DNA from: Saposhnikovia divaricata
Taxonomy: Eukaryota > Streptophyta > Magnoliopsida > Apiales > Apiaceae
Assembly (NCBI GenBank): GCA_036435485.1
Contig: CM071599.1
Coordinates: 6,474,803-6,538,802 of the forward strand
DNA length: 64,000 bases
Direction of reading: 5' to 3'
Shown here: piece by piece, positions 37,561 through 51,758 of the stretch
How positions within the stretch are numbered: position 1 is the first letter of the stretch
How the letters are laid out: the number at the start of each line of letters is the position of its first letter
Notes under the pieces: generated by a model
What the model was told of the DNA's origin: nothing
The model's database searches: none
What the model saw: the letters and a program-made list of their open reading frames with translations, nothing else
Translations under genes and position numbers: made by a program

Positions 37561-40434
37561 ACCGAGTTTCGGTCATATCAGCTCCGATTCCGGTCCAAAC
37601 TGCGTCAAATAAAATTTCGTTGAATTCCAATAACCCATAGGACCTAAATATGTAAAAATATCCACCAAATGGGCCGACTCGATTTTTAACAATAACCCGT
37701 ATGCTAACACCTTTTTAGGATTATCTGAAAACCGAGTTTTGTTCATATTAGCTCCGATTCGGGTCCGAATTGCGTCAAATAAAATTTCATTGAATTCCAA
37801 TAACCCATAAGAACAAAATATGTAAAAATATCCATAAAATGGTTCGACTCGATTTTTAACAATATCCCGTGTACTAACCCCTTTGAGGATTATTCGAAAA
37901 CCGAGTTTCAGTCATTTTAGCCCCGATTCAGGTCCGAACGGCACCAAATAAAATTTCACTGAATTCCAATAACCCATAGGAACAAAATATGTAAAAATAT
38001 CCACATAATGGTCCGACTTGATTTTTAACAATATCCCGTGTACTAACCTCTTTGAGAATTTTCCGAAAACCGAGTTTCGATCATATCAGCTCCGATTCCG
38101 GTCCAAACTGCGTCAAATAAAATTTCGTTGAATTCCAATAACCCATAGGAACAAAATATGTAAAAATATCCACAAAATGGTCCTACTCAATTTTTAACAA
38201 TATCCCGGTACTAACCCCTTTGAAGATTATCCAAAAACCGAGTTTTGACTATATCAGCTCCGATTCAGTTCCGAATTACGTCAAATAAAATTTCATTGAA
38301 TTCCAATAACCCATAAGAACAAAATATGTAAAAATATCCAAAAAATGGTTCGACTCAATTTTTAACAATATCCCGTGTACTAACCCCTTTGAGGATTATT
38401 CGAAAACCGAGTTTCAGTCATTTCAGCCCCGATTCAAGTCCGAACTGCACCAAATAAAATTTCACTGAATTCCAATAACCCATAGGAACAAAATATGTAA
38501 AAATATCCACATAATGGTCCGACTTGATTTTTAACAATATCCCGTGTACTAACCCCTTTGAGAATTTACCGAAAACCGAGTTTCGATCATATCAGCTCCG
38601 ATTCTGGTCCAAACTGGGTCAAATAAAATTTCGTTGAATTCCAATAACCTATAGGAATAAAATATTTGAAAATATCCACAAAATGGTCCGACTTAATTTT
38701 TAACAATATCCCGGTACTAACCCCTTTGAAGATTATCCAAAAACCGAGTTTTGACTATATCAGCTCCGATTCAGGTCCGAATTACGTCAAATAATTTATC
38801 ATTGAATTCCAATAACCCATAGGAATAAAATATGTAAAAATATCCCTAAAATGGTCCGACTCGATTTTTAACAATATCCCGTGTACTAACCACTTTGAGG
38901 ATTATCCGAAAACCGAGTTTCGATCATAACAGCTCCGATTCAGGTTCGAACCGCGTCAAATAAAATTTTGTTGAATTTCAATAACCCATAGGAACAAAAC
39001 ATGTAAAAATATCCACAAAATGGTCCGACTTGATTTTTAACAATATCCCGTGTACTAACCCCTTTGAGAATTTTCCGAATACCGAGTTTCGATCATATCA
39101 GCTCCGATTCCTGTCCAAACTGCGTCAAATAAAATTTCGTTGAATTCCAATAACACATAGGAACTAACTATGTAAAAATATCCACCAAATGGGCCGACTC
39201 GATTTTTAACAATAACCCGTATGCTAACACCTTTTTAGGATTATCTGAAAACCGAGTTTCGTTCATATTAGCTCCGATTCGGGTCCGAATTGCGTCATAT
39301 AAAATTTCATTGAATTCCAATAACCCATAAGAACAAAATATGTAAAAATATCAATAAAATGGTTCGACTCGATTTTTAACAATATCCCGTGTACTAACCC
39401 CTTTGAGGATTATTCGAAAACCGAGTTTTGACTATATCAGCTCCGATTCAGGTCCGAATTACGTAAAATAAAATTTCATTGAATTCCAATAACCCATAGG
39501 AACAAAATATGTAAAAATATCCCTAAGATGGTCCGACTCGATTTTTAACAATATCCCGTGTACTAACCACTTTGAGGATTATCCGAAAACCGAGTTTCGA
39601 TCATAACAGCTCCGATTCAGGTTCGAACCGCGTCAAATAATTTTTTTTTGAATTTTAATAACCCATAGGAACAAAATATGTAAAAATATCCACAAAATGG
39701 TCCGACTTGATTTTTAACAATATCCCGTGTACTAACCCCTTTGAGAATTTTCCGAATACCGAGTTTCGATCATATCAGCTCCGATTCCTGTCCAAACTGC
39801 GTCAAATAAAATTTCGTTGAATTCCAATAACCCATAGGAACTAACTATGTAAAAATATCCACCAAATGGGCCGACTCGATTTTTAACAATAACCCGTATG
39901 CTAACACCTTTTTAGGATTATCTGAAAACCGAGTTTCGTTCATATTAGCTCCGATTCGGGTCCGAATTGCGTCATATAAAATTTCATTGAATTCCAATAA
40001 CCCATAAGAACAAAATATTTAAAAATATCAATAAAATGGTTCGACTCGATTTTTAACAATATCCCGTGTACTAACCCCTTTGAGGATTATTCGAAAACCG
40101 AGTTTTGACTATATCAGCTCCGATTCAGGTCCGAATTACGTAAAATAAAATTTCATTGAATTCCAATAACCCATAGGAACAAAATATGTAAAAATATCCC
40201 TAAGATGGTCCGACTCGATTTTTAACAATATCCCGTGTACTAACCACTTTGAGGATTATCCGAAAACCGAGTTTCGGTCATAACAGCTCCGATTCAGGTT
40301 CGAACCGCGTCAAATAAAACTTTGTTGAATTTCAATAACCCATAGGAACAAAATATGTAAAAATATCCACAAAATGGTCCGACTTGATTTTTAACAATAT
40401 CCCGTGTACTAACCCCTTTGAGAATTTTCCGAAA
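37561..40434 (+). repeat. 17-mer HOR unit (2,874 bp)
   Basis: The order is P Q R S T, R' S' T', U, A B C D, A' B' C' D'. The inserted trio differs from the first R S T: R' has GAACTGCACC, S' has GAATTTACCG, AACTGGGTC and AACCTATAGGAATAAAATA, and T' has a shortened AAATAATTTATC. P carries GGACCTAAATATG, shared with the units at 40,435 and 43,986. Confidence 0.9.
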
Positions 40435-43400
40435 ACCGAGTTTCGGTCATATCAGCTCCGATTCCGGTCCAAACTGCGTCAAATAAAATTTCGTTGAATT
40501 CCAATAACCCATAGGACCTAAATATGTAAAAATATCCACCAAATGGGCCGACTCGATTTTTAACAATAACCCGTATGCTAACACCTTTTTAGGATTATCT
40601 GAAAACCGAGTTTTGTTCATATTAGCTCCGATTCGGGTCCGAATTGCGTCAAATAAAATTTCATTGAATTCCAATAACCCATAAGAACAAAATATGTAAA
40701 AATATCCATAAAATGGTTCGACTCGATTTTTAACAATATCCCGTGTACTAACCCCTTTGAGGATTATTCGAAAACCGAGTTTCAGTCATTTTAGCCCCGA
40801 TTCAGGTCCGAACGGCACCAAATAAAATTTCACTGAATTCCAATAACCCATAGGAACAAAATATGTAAAAATATCCACATAATGGTCCGACTTGATTTTT
40901 AACAATATCCCGTGTACTAACCTCTTTGAGAATTTTCCGAAAACCGAGTTTCGATCATATCAGCTCCGATTCCGGTCCAAACTGCGTCAAATAAAATTTC
41001 GTTGAATTCCAATAACCCATAGGAACAAAATATGTAAAAATATCCACAAAATGGTCCTACTCAATTTTTAACAATATCCCGGTACTAACCCCTTTGAAGA
41101 TTATCCAAAAACCGAGTTTTGACTATATCAGCTCCGATTCAGTTCCGAATTACGTCAAATAAAATTTCATTGAATTCCAATAACCCATAAGAACAAAATA
41201 TGTAAAAATATCCAAAAAATGGTTCGACTCAATTTTTAACAATATCCCGTGTACTAACCCCTTTGAGGATTATTCGAAAACCGAGTTTCAGTCATTTCAG
41301 CCCCGATTCAGGTCCGAACTGCACCAAATAAAATTTCACTGAATTCCAATAACCCATAGGAACAAAATATGTAAAAATATCCACATAATGGTCCGACTTG
41401 ATTTTTAACAATATCCCGTGTACTAACCCCTTTGAGAATTTACCGAAAACCGAGTTTCGATCATATCAGCTCCGATTCTGGTCCAAACTGGGTCAAATAA
41501 AATTTCGTTGAATTCCAATAACCTATAGGAATAAAATATTTGAAAATATCCACAAAATGGTCCGACTCAATTTTTAACAATATCCCGGTACTAACCCCTT
41601 TGAAGATTATGCAAAAACCGAGTTTTGACTATATCAGCTCCGATTCAGGTCCGAATTACGTCAAATAATTTTTCATTGAATTCCAATAACCCATAGGAAT
41701 AAAATATGTAAAAATATCCCTAAAATGGTCCGACTCGATTTTTAACAATATCCCGTGTACTAACCACTTTGAGGATTATCCGAAAACCGAGTTTCGATCA
41801 TAACAGCTCCGATTCAGGTTCGAACCGCGTCAAATAAAATTTTGTTGAATTTCAATAACCCATAGGAACAAAACATGTAAAAATATCCACAAAATGGTCC
41901 GACTTGATTTTTAACAATATCCCGTGTACTAACCCCTTTGAGAATTTTCCGAATACCGAGTTTCGATCATATCAGCTCCGATTCCTGTCCAAACTGCGTC
42001 AAATAAAATTTCGTTGAATTCCAATAACACATAGGAACTAACTATGTAAAAATATCCACCAAATGGGCCGACTCGATTTTTAACAATAACCCGTATGCTA
42101 ACACCTTTTTAGGATTATCTGAAAACCGAGTTTCGTTCATATTAGCTCCGATTCGGGTCCGAATTGCGTCATATAAAATTTCATTGAATTCCAATAACCC
42201 ATAAGAACAAAATATGTAAAAATATCAATAAAATGGTTCGACTCGATTTTTAACAATATCCCGTGTACTAACCCCTTTGAGGATTATTCGAAAACCGAGT
42301 TTTGACTATATCAGCTCCGATTCAGGTCCGAATTACGTAAAATAAAATTTCATTGAATTCCAATAACCCATAGGAACAAAATATGTAAAAATATCCCTAA
42401 GATGGCCCGACTCGATTTTTAACAATATCCCGTGTACTAACCACTTTGAGGATTATCCGAAAACCGAGTTTCGAACATAACAGCTCCGATTCTGGTTCGA
42501 ACCGCGTCAAATAATTTTTTTTTGAATTTTAATAACCCATAGGAACAAAATATGTAAAAATATCCACAAAATGGTCCGACTTGATTTTTAACAATATCCC
42601 GTGTACTAACCCCTTTGAGAATTTTCCGAATACCGAGTTTCGATCATATCAGCTCCGATTCTTGTCCAAACTGCGTCAAATAAAATTTCGTTGAATTCCA
42701 ATAACCCATAGGAACTAACTATGTAAAAATATCCACCAAATGGGCCGACTCGATTTTTAACAATAACCCGTATGCTAACACCTTTTTAGGATTATCTGAA
42801 AACCGAGTTTCGTTCATATTAGCTCCGATTCGGGTCCGAATTGCGTCATATAAAATTTCATTGAATTCCAATAACCCATAAGAACAAAATATTTAAAAAT
42901 ATCAATAAAATGGTTCGACTCGATTTTTAACAATATCCCGTGTACTAACCCCTTTGAGGATTATTCGAAAACCGAGTTTTGACTATATCAGCTCCGATTC
43001 AGGTCCGAATTACGTAAAATAAAATTTCATTGAATTCCAATAACCCATAGGAACAAAATATGTAAAAATATCCCTAAGATGGTCCGACTCGATTTTTAAC
43101 AATATCCCGTGTACTAACCACTTTGGGGATTATCCGAAAACCGAGTTTCGGTCATAACAGCTCCGATTCAGGTTCGAACCGCGTCAAATAAAACTTTGTT
43201 GAATTTCAATAACCCATAGGAACAGAATATGTAAAAATATCCACAAAATGTTCCGACTTGATTTTTAACAATATCCCGTGTACTAACCCCTTTGAGAATT
43301 TTCCGAAAACCGAGTTTCGGTCATATCAGCTCCGATTCCTGTCCAAATTGCGTCAAATAAAATTTCGTTGAATTCCAATAACCCATAGGAACTAACTATG

Positions 43401-43985
43401 TAAAAATATCCACCAAATGGGCCGACTCGATTTTTAACAATAACCCGTATGCTAACACCTTTTTAGGATTATCTGAAAACCGAGTTTCGTTCATATTAGC
43501 TCCGATTCGGGTCCGAATTGCGTCATATAAAATTTCATTGAATTCCAATAACCCATAAGAACAAAATATTTAAAAATATCAATAAAATGGTTCGACTCGA
43601 TTTTTAACAATATCCCGTGTACTAACCCCTTTGAGGATTATTCGAAAACCGAGTTTTGACTATATCAGCTCCGATTCAGGTCCGAATTACGTAAAATAAA
43701 ATTTCATTGAATTCCAATAACCCATAGGAACAAAATATGTAAAAATATCCCTAAGATGGTCCGACTCGATTTTTAACAATATCCCGTGTACTAACCACTT
43801 TGAGGATTATCCGAAAACCGAGTTTCGGTCATAACAGCTCCGATTCAGGTTCGAACCGCGTCAAATAAAACTTTGTTGAATTTCAATAACCCATAGGAAC
43901 AAAATATGTAAAAATATCCACAAAATGTTCCGAATTGATTTTTAACAATATCCCGTGTACTAACCCCTTTGAGAATTTTCCGAAA
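40435..43985 (+). repeat. 21-mer HOR unit (3,551 bp), 17-mer plus one tetramer
   Basis: The 17-mer order is followed by an extra A B C D. The length excess over the 17-mer at 37,561 is 677 bp. The extra block starts at 43,309 with a hybrid monomer: its left end is P-like (CCGAAAACCGAGTTTCGG) and its right part is A-like (GATTCCTGTCC). Confidence 0.9.
42632..43985 (+). repeat. Tandem duplication of the last tetramer (2 x 677 bp)
   Basis: The copies are 42,632-43,308 and 43,309-43,985. Both end in AAAATGTTCCGA (43,246 and 43,923), a variant not seen in neighbouring units, which shows they derive from one another. The second also has GTTCCGAATTGA. Confidence 0.88.
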
Positions 43986-46519
43986 ACCGAGTTTCGGTCA
44001 TATCAGCTCCGATTCCGGTCCAAACTGCGTCAAATAAAATTTCGTTGAATTCCAATAACCCATAGGACCTAAATATGTAAAAATATCCACCAAATGGGCC
44101 GACTCGATTTTTAACAATAACCCGTATGCTAACACCTTTTTAGGATTATCTGAAAACCGAGTTTTGTTCATATTAGCTCCGATTCGGGTCCGAATTGCGT
44201 CAAATAAAATTTCATTGAATTCCAATAACCCATAAGAACAAAATATGTAAAAATATCCATAAAATGGTTCGACTCGATTTTTAACAATATCCCGTGTACT
44301 AACCCCTTTGAGGATTATTCGAAAACCGAGTTTCAGTCATTTTAGCCCCGATTCAGGTCCGAACGGCACCAAATAAAATTTCACTGAATTCCAATAACCC
44401 ATAGGAACAAATATGTAAAAATATCCACATAATGGTCCGACTTGATTTTTAACAATATCCCGTGTACTAACCTCTTTGAGAATTTTCCGAAAACCGAGTT
44501 TCGATCATATCAGCTCCGATTCCGGTCCAAACTGCGTCAAATAAAATTTCGTTGAATTCCAATAACCCATAGGAACAAAATATGTAAAAATATCCACAAA
44601 ATGGTCCTACTCAATTTTTAACAATATCCCGGTACTAACCCCTTTGAAGATTATCCAAAAACCGAGTTTTGACTATATCAGCTCCGATTCAGTTCCGAAT
44701 TACGTCAAATAAAATTTCATTGAATTCCAATAACCCATAAGAACAAAATATGTAAAAATATCCAAAAAATGGTTCGACTCAATTTTTAACAATATCCCGT
44801 GTACTATCCCATTTGAGGATTATTCGAAAACCGAGTTTCAGTCATTTCAGCCCCGATTCAGGTCCGAACAGCACCAAATAAAATTTCACTGAATTCCAAT
44901 AACCCATAGGAACAAAATATGTAAAAATATCCACATAATGGTCCGACTTGATTTTTAACAATATCCCGTGTACTAACCCCTTTGAGAATTTACCGAAAAC
45001 CGAGTTTCGATCATATCAGCTCCGATTCTGGTCCAAACTGGGTCAAATAAAATTTCGTTGAATTCCAATAACCTATAGGAATAAAATATTTGAAAATATC
45101 CACAAAATGGTCCGACTCAATTTTTAACAATATCCCGGTACTAACCCCTTTGAAGATTATGCAAAAACCGAGTTTTGACTATATCAGCTCCGATTCAGGT
45201 CCGAATTACGTCAAATAATTTTTCATTGAATTCCAATAACCCATAGGAATAAAATATGTAAAAATATCCCTAAAATGGTCCGACTCGATTTTTAACAATA
45301 TCCCGTGTACTAACCACTTTGAGGATTATCCGAAAACCGAGTTTCGATCATAACAGCTCCGATTCAGGTTCGAACCGCGTCAAATAAAATTTTGTTGAAT
45401 TTCAATAACCCATAGGAACAAAACATGTAAAAATATCCACAAAATGGTCCGACTTGATTTTTAACAATATCCCGTGTACTAACCCCTTTGAGGATTATTC
45501 GAAAACCGAGTTTTGACTATATCAGCTCCGATTCAGGTCCGAATTACGTAAAATAAAATTTCATTGAATTCCAATAACCCATAGGAACAAAATATGTAAA
45601 AATATCCCTAAGATGGCCCGACTCGATTTTTAACAATATCCCGTGTACTAACCACTTTGAGGATTATCCGAAAACCGAGTTTCGAACATAACAGCTCCGA
45701 TTCTGGTTCGAACCGCGTCAAATAATTTTTTTTTGAATTTTAATAACCCATAGGAACAAAATATGTAAAAATATCCACAAAATGGTCCGACTTGATTTTT
45801 AACAATATCCCGTGTACTAACCCCTTTGAGAATTTTCCGAATACCGAGTTTCGATCATATCAGCTCCGATTCTTGTCCAAACTGCGTCAAATAAAATTTC
45901 GTTGAATTCCAATAACCCATAGGAACTAACTATGTAAAAATATCCACCAAATGGGCCGACTCGATTTTTAACAATAACCCGTATGCTAACACCTTTTTAG
46001 GATTATCTGAAAACCGAGTTTCGTTCATATTAGCTCCGATTCGGGTCCGAATTGCGTCATATAAAATTTCGTTGAATTCCAATAACCCATAAGAACAAAA
46101 TATTTAAAAATATCAATAAAATGGTTCGACTCGATTTTTAACAATATCCCGTGTACTAACCCCTTTGAGGATTATTCGAAAACCGAGTTTTGACTATATC
46201 AGCTCCGATTCAGGTCCGAATTACGTAAAATAAAATTTCATTGAATTCCAATAACCCATAGGAACAAAATATGTAAAAATATCCCTAAGATGGTCCGACT
46301 CGATTTTTAACAATATCCCGTGTACTAACCACTTTGAGGATTATCCGAAAACCGAGTTTCGGTCATAACAGCTCCGATTCAGGTTCGAACCGCGTCAAAT
46401 AAAACTTTGTTGAATTTCAATAACCCATAGGAACAAAATATGTAAAAATATCCACAAAATGGTCCGACTTGATTTTTAACAATATCCCGTGTACTAACCC
46501 CTTTGAGAATTTTCCGAAA
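43986..46519 (+). repeat. 15-mer HOR unit (2,534 bp), 17-mer lacking two monomers
   Basis: The order is P Q R S T R' S' T' U, then C D, A' B' C' D'. The U monomer at 45,336 runs directly into a C at 45,505, so A and B are missing. The crossover lies within the shared stretch TTTTTAACAATATCCCGTG near 45,455-45,492. One further base is missing in GAACAAATATG near 44,407. Confidence 0.9.
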
Positions 46520-48887
46520 ACCGAGTTTCGGTCATATCAGCTCCGATTCCGGTCCAAACTGCGTCAAATAAAATTTCGTTGAATTCCAATAACCCATAGG
46601 AACTAAATATGTAAAAATATCCACCAAATTGGCCGACTCGATTTTTAACAATAACCCGTATGCTAACACCTTTTTAGGATTATCTGAAAACCGAGTTTTG
46701 TTCATATTAGCTCCGATTCGGGTCCGAATTGCGTAAAATAAAATTTCATTGAATTCCAATAACCCATAAGAACAAAATATGTAAAAATATCCATAAAATG
46801 GTTCGACTCGATTTTTAACAATATCCCGTGTACTAACCCCTTTGAGGATTATTCGAAAACCGAGTTTCAGTCATTTCAGCCCCGATTCAGGTCCGAACGG
46901 CACCAAATAAAATTTCACTGAATTCCAATAACCCATAGGAACAAAATATGTAAAAATATCAACATAATGGTCCGACTTGATTTTTAACAATATCCCGTGT
47001 ACTAACCTCTTTGAGAATTTTCCGAAAACCGAGTTTCGATCATATCAGCTCCGATTCCGGTCCAAACTGCGTCAAATAAAATTTCGTTGAATTCCAATAA
47101 CCCATAGGAACAAAATATGTAAAAATATCCACAAAATGGTCCCACTCAATTTTTAAAAATATCCCGGTACTAACCCCTTTGAAGATTATCCAAAAACCGA
47201 GTTTTGACTATATGAGCTCCGATTCAGTTCCGAATTACGTCAAATAAAATTTCATTGAATTCCAATAACCCATAGGAACAAAATATGTAAAAATATCCCT
47301 AAAATGGCCCGACTCGATTTTTAACAATATCCCGTGTACTAACCAGTTTGAGGATTATCCGAAAACCGAGTTTCGATCATAACAGCTCCGATTCAGGTTC
47401 GAACCGCGTCAAATAAAATTTTGTTGAATTTTAATAACCCATAGGAACAAAATATGTAAAAATATCCACAAAATGGTCCGACTTGATTTTTAACAATATC
47501 CCGTGTACTAACCCCTTTGAGAATTTTCCGAATACCGAGTTTCGATCATATCAGCTCCGATTCCTGTCCAAACTGCGTCAAATAAAATTTCGTTGAATTC
47601 CAATAACCCATAGGAACTAACTATGTAAAAATATCCACCAAATGGGCCGACTCGATTTTTAACAATAACCCGTATGCTAACACCTTTTTAGGATTATCTG
47701 AAAACCGAGTTTCGTTCATATTAGCTCCGATTCGGGTCCGAATTGCGTCATATAAAATTTCATTGAATTCCAATAACCCATAAGAACAGAATATGTAAAA
47801 ATATCAATAAAATGGTTCGACTCGATTTTTAACAATATCCCGTGTACTAAACCCTTTGAGGATTATTCGAAAACCGAGTTTTGACTATATCAGCTCCGAT
47901 TCAGGTCCGAATAACGTAAAATAAAATTTCATTGAATTCCAATAACCCATAGGAACAGAATATGTAAAAATATCCCTAAGATGGCCCGACTCGATTTTTA
48001 ACAATATCCCGTGTACTAACCACTTTGAGGATTATCCGAAAACCAAGTTTCGATCATAACAGCTCCGATTCAGGTTCGAACCGCGTCAAATAAAATGTTT
48101 TTGAATTTTAATAACCCATAGGAACAAAATATGTAAAAATATCCACAAAATGGTCCGACTTGATTTTTAACAATATCCCGTGTACTAACCCCTTTGAGAA
48201 TTTTCCGAATACCGAGTTTCGATCATATCAGCTCCGATTCCTGTCCAAACTGTGTCAAATAAAATTTCGTTGAATTCCAATAACCCATAGGAACTAACTA
48301 TGTAAAAATATCCACCAAATGGGCCGACTCGATTTTTAACAATAACCCGTATGCTAACACCTTTTTAGGATTATCTGAAAACCGAGTTTCGTTCATATTA
48401 GCTCCGATTCGGGTCCGAATTGCGTCATATAAAATTTCATTGAATTCCAATAACCCATAAGAACAAAATATTTAAAAATATCAATAAAATGGTTCGACTC
48501 GATTTTTAACAATATCCCGTGTACTAACCCCTTTGAGGATTATTCGAAAACCGAGTTTTGACTATATCAGCTCCGATTCAGGTCCGAATTACGTAAAATA
48601 AAATTTCATTGAATTCCAATAACCCATAGGAACAAAATATGTAAAAATATCCCTAAGATGGTCCGACTCGATTTTTAACAATATCCCGTGTACTAACCAC
48701 TTTGAGGATTATCCGAAAATCGAGTTTCGGTCATAACAGCTCCGATTCAGGTTCGAACCGCGTCAAATAAAACTTTGTTGAATTTCAATAACCCATAGGA
48801 ACAAAATATGTAAAAATATCCACAAAATGGTCCGACTTGATTTTTAACAATATCCCGTGTACTAACCCCTTTGAGAATTTTCTGAAA
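46520..48887 (+). repeat. 14-mer HOR unit (2,368 bp) within 17-mer territory
   Basis: Standard 14-mer order, with no R' S' T'. Private variants: CCAAATTGGCCG near 46,625 in P, AACCAGTTTGAGG near 47,341 and AAAATGTTTTTG near 48,093. It sits between a 15-mer and a 17-mer. Confidence 0.9.
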
Positions 48888-51758
48888 ACCGAGTTTCGGT
48901 CATATCAGCTCCGATTCCGGTCCAAACTGCGTCAAATAAAATTTCGTTGAATTCCAATAACCCATAGGAACTAAATATGTAAAAATATCCACCAAATGGG
49001 CCGACTCGGTTTTTAACAATAACCCGTATGCTAAAACCTTTTTAGGATTATCTGAAAACCGAGTTTTGTTCATATTAGCTCCGATTCGGGTCCGAATTGC
49101 GTCAAATAAAATTTCATTGAATTCCAATAACCCATAAGAACAAAATATGTAAAAATATCCATAAAAGGGTTCGACTCGATTTTTAACAATATCCCGTGTA
49201 CTAACCCCTTTGAGGATTATTCGAAAACCGAGTTTCAGTCATTTTAGCACCGATTCAGGTCCGAACGGCACCAAATAAAATTTCACTGAATTCCAATAAC
49301 CCATAGGAACAAAATATGTAAAAATATCCACATAATGGTCCGACTTGATTTTTAACAATATCCCGTGTACTAACCTCTTTGAGAATTTTCCAAAAACCGA
49401 GTTTCGATCATATCAGCTCCGATTCCGGTCCAGACTGCGTCAAATAAAATTTCGTTGAATTCTAATAACCCATAGGAACAAAATATGTAAAAATATCCAC
49501 AAAATGGTCCTACTCAATTTTTAACAATATCCCGGTACTAACCCCTTTGAAGATTATCCAAAAACCGAGTTTTGACTATATCAGCTCCGATTCAGTTCCG
49601 AATTACGTCAAATAAAATTTCATTGAATTCCAATAACCCATAAGAACAAAATATGTAAAAATATCCAAAAAATGGTTCGACTCAATTTTTAACAATATCC
49701 CGTGTACTAACCCCTTTGAGGATTATTCGAAAACCGAATTTCAGTCATTTCAGCCCCGATTCAGGTCCGAACTGCACCAAATAAAATTTCACTGAATTCC
49801 AATAACCCATAGGAACAAAATATGTAAAAATATCCACATAATGGTCCGACTTGATTTTTAACAATATCCCGTGTACTAACCCCTTTGAGAATTTACCGAA
49901 AACCGAGTTTCGATCATATCAGCTCCGATTCTGGTCCAAACTGGGTCAAATAAAATTTCGTTGAATTCCAATAACCTATAGGAATAAAATATTTGAAAAT
50001 ATCCACAAAATGGTCCGACTCAATTTTTAACAATATCCCGGTACTAACCCCTTTGAAGATTATCCAAAAACCGAGTTTTGACTATATCAGCGATTCAGGT
50101 CCGAATTACGTCAAATAATTTTTCATTGAATTCCAATAACCCATAGGAATAAAATATGTAAAAATATCCCTAAAATGGTCCGACTCGATTTTTAACAATA
50201 TCCCGTGTACTAACCACTTTGAGGATTATCCGAAAACCGAGTTTCGATCATAACAGCTCCGATTCAGGTTCGAACCGCGTTAAATAAAATTTTGTTGAAT
50301 TTCAATAACCCATAGGAACAAAACATGTAAAAATATCCACAAAATGGTCCGACTTGATTTTTAACAATATCCCGTGTACTAACCCCTTTGAGAATTTTCC
50401 GAATACCGAGTTTCGATCATATCAGCTCCGATTCCTGTCCAAACTGCGTCAAATAAAATTTCGTTGAATTCCAATAACACATAGGAACTAACTATGTAAA
50501 AATATCCACCAAATGGGCCGACTCGATTTTTAACAATAACCCGTAGGCTAACACCTTTTTAGGATTATCTGAAAACTGAGTTTCGTTCATATTAGCTCCG
50601 ATTCGGGTCCGAATTGCGTCATATAAAATTTCATTGAATTCCAATAACCCATAAGAACAAAATATGTAAAAATATCAATAAAATGGTTCGACTCGATTTT
50701 TAACAATATCCCGTGTACTAACCCCTTTGAGGATTATTCGAAAACCGAGTTTTGACTATATCAGCTCCGATTCAGGTCCGAATAACGTAAAATAAAATTT
50801 CATTGAATTCCAATAACCCATAGGAACAAAATATGTAAAAATATCCCTAAGATGGCCCGACTCGATTTTTAACAATATCCCGTGTACAAACCACTTTGAG
50901 GATTATCCGAAAACCGAGTTTCGATCATAACATCTCCGATTCAGGTTCGAACCGCGTCAAATAAAATTTTTTTGAATTTTAATAACCCATAGGAACAAAA
51001 TATGTAAAAATATCCACAAAATGGTCCGACTTGATTTTTAACAATATCCCGTGTACTAACCCCTTTGAGAATTTTCCGAATACCGAGTTTCGATCATATC
51101 AGCTCCGATTCCTGTCCAAATTGCGTCAAATAAAATTTCGTTGAATTCCAATAACCCATAGGAACTAACTATGTAAAAATATCCGCCAAATGGGCCGACT
51201 CGATTTTTAACAATAACCCGTATGCTAACACCTTTTTAGGATTATCTGAAAACCGAGTTTCGTTCATATTAGCTCCGATTCGGGTCCGAATTGCGTAATA
51301 TAAAATTTCATTGAATTCCAATAACCCATAAGAACAAAATATTTAAAAATATCAATAAAATGGTTCGACTCGATTTTTAACAATATCCCGTGTACTAACC
51401 CCTTTAAGGATTATTCGAAAACCGAGTTTTGACTATATCAGCTCCGATTCAGGTCCGAATTACGTAAAATAAAATTTCATTGAATTCCAATAACCCATAG
51501 GAACAAAATATGTAAAAATATCCCTAAGATGGACCGACTCGATTTTTAACAATATCCCGTGTACTAACCACTTTGAGAATTATCCGAAAACCGAGTTTCG
51601 GTCATAACAGCTCCGATTCAGGTTCGAACCGCGTCAAATAAAACTTTGTTGAATTTCAATAACCCATAGGAACAAAATATGTAAAAATATCCACAAAATG
51701 GTCCGACTTGATTTTTAACAATATCCCGTGTACTAACCCCTTTGAGAATTTTCCGAAA
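48888..51758 (+). repeat. 17-mer HOR unit (2,871 bp)
   Basis: Order as at 37,561. It is 3 bp shorter because TATCAGCTCCGATT has become TATCAGCGATT near 50,088. P has GACTCGGTTTTTAAC, shared with the units at 51,759 and 63,593. From R' (49,733) onward it is the near-twin of 61,565 onward. Confidence 0.9.
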
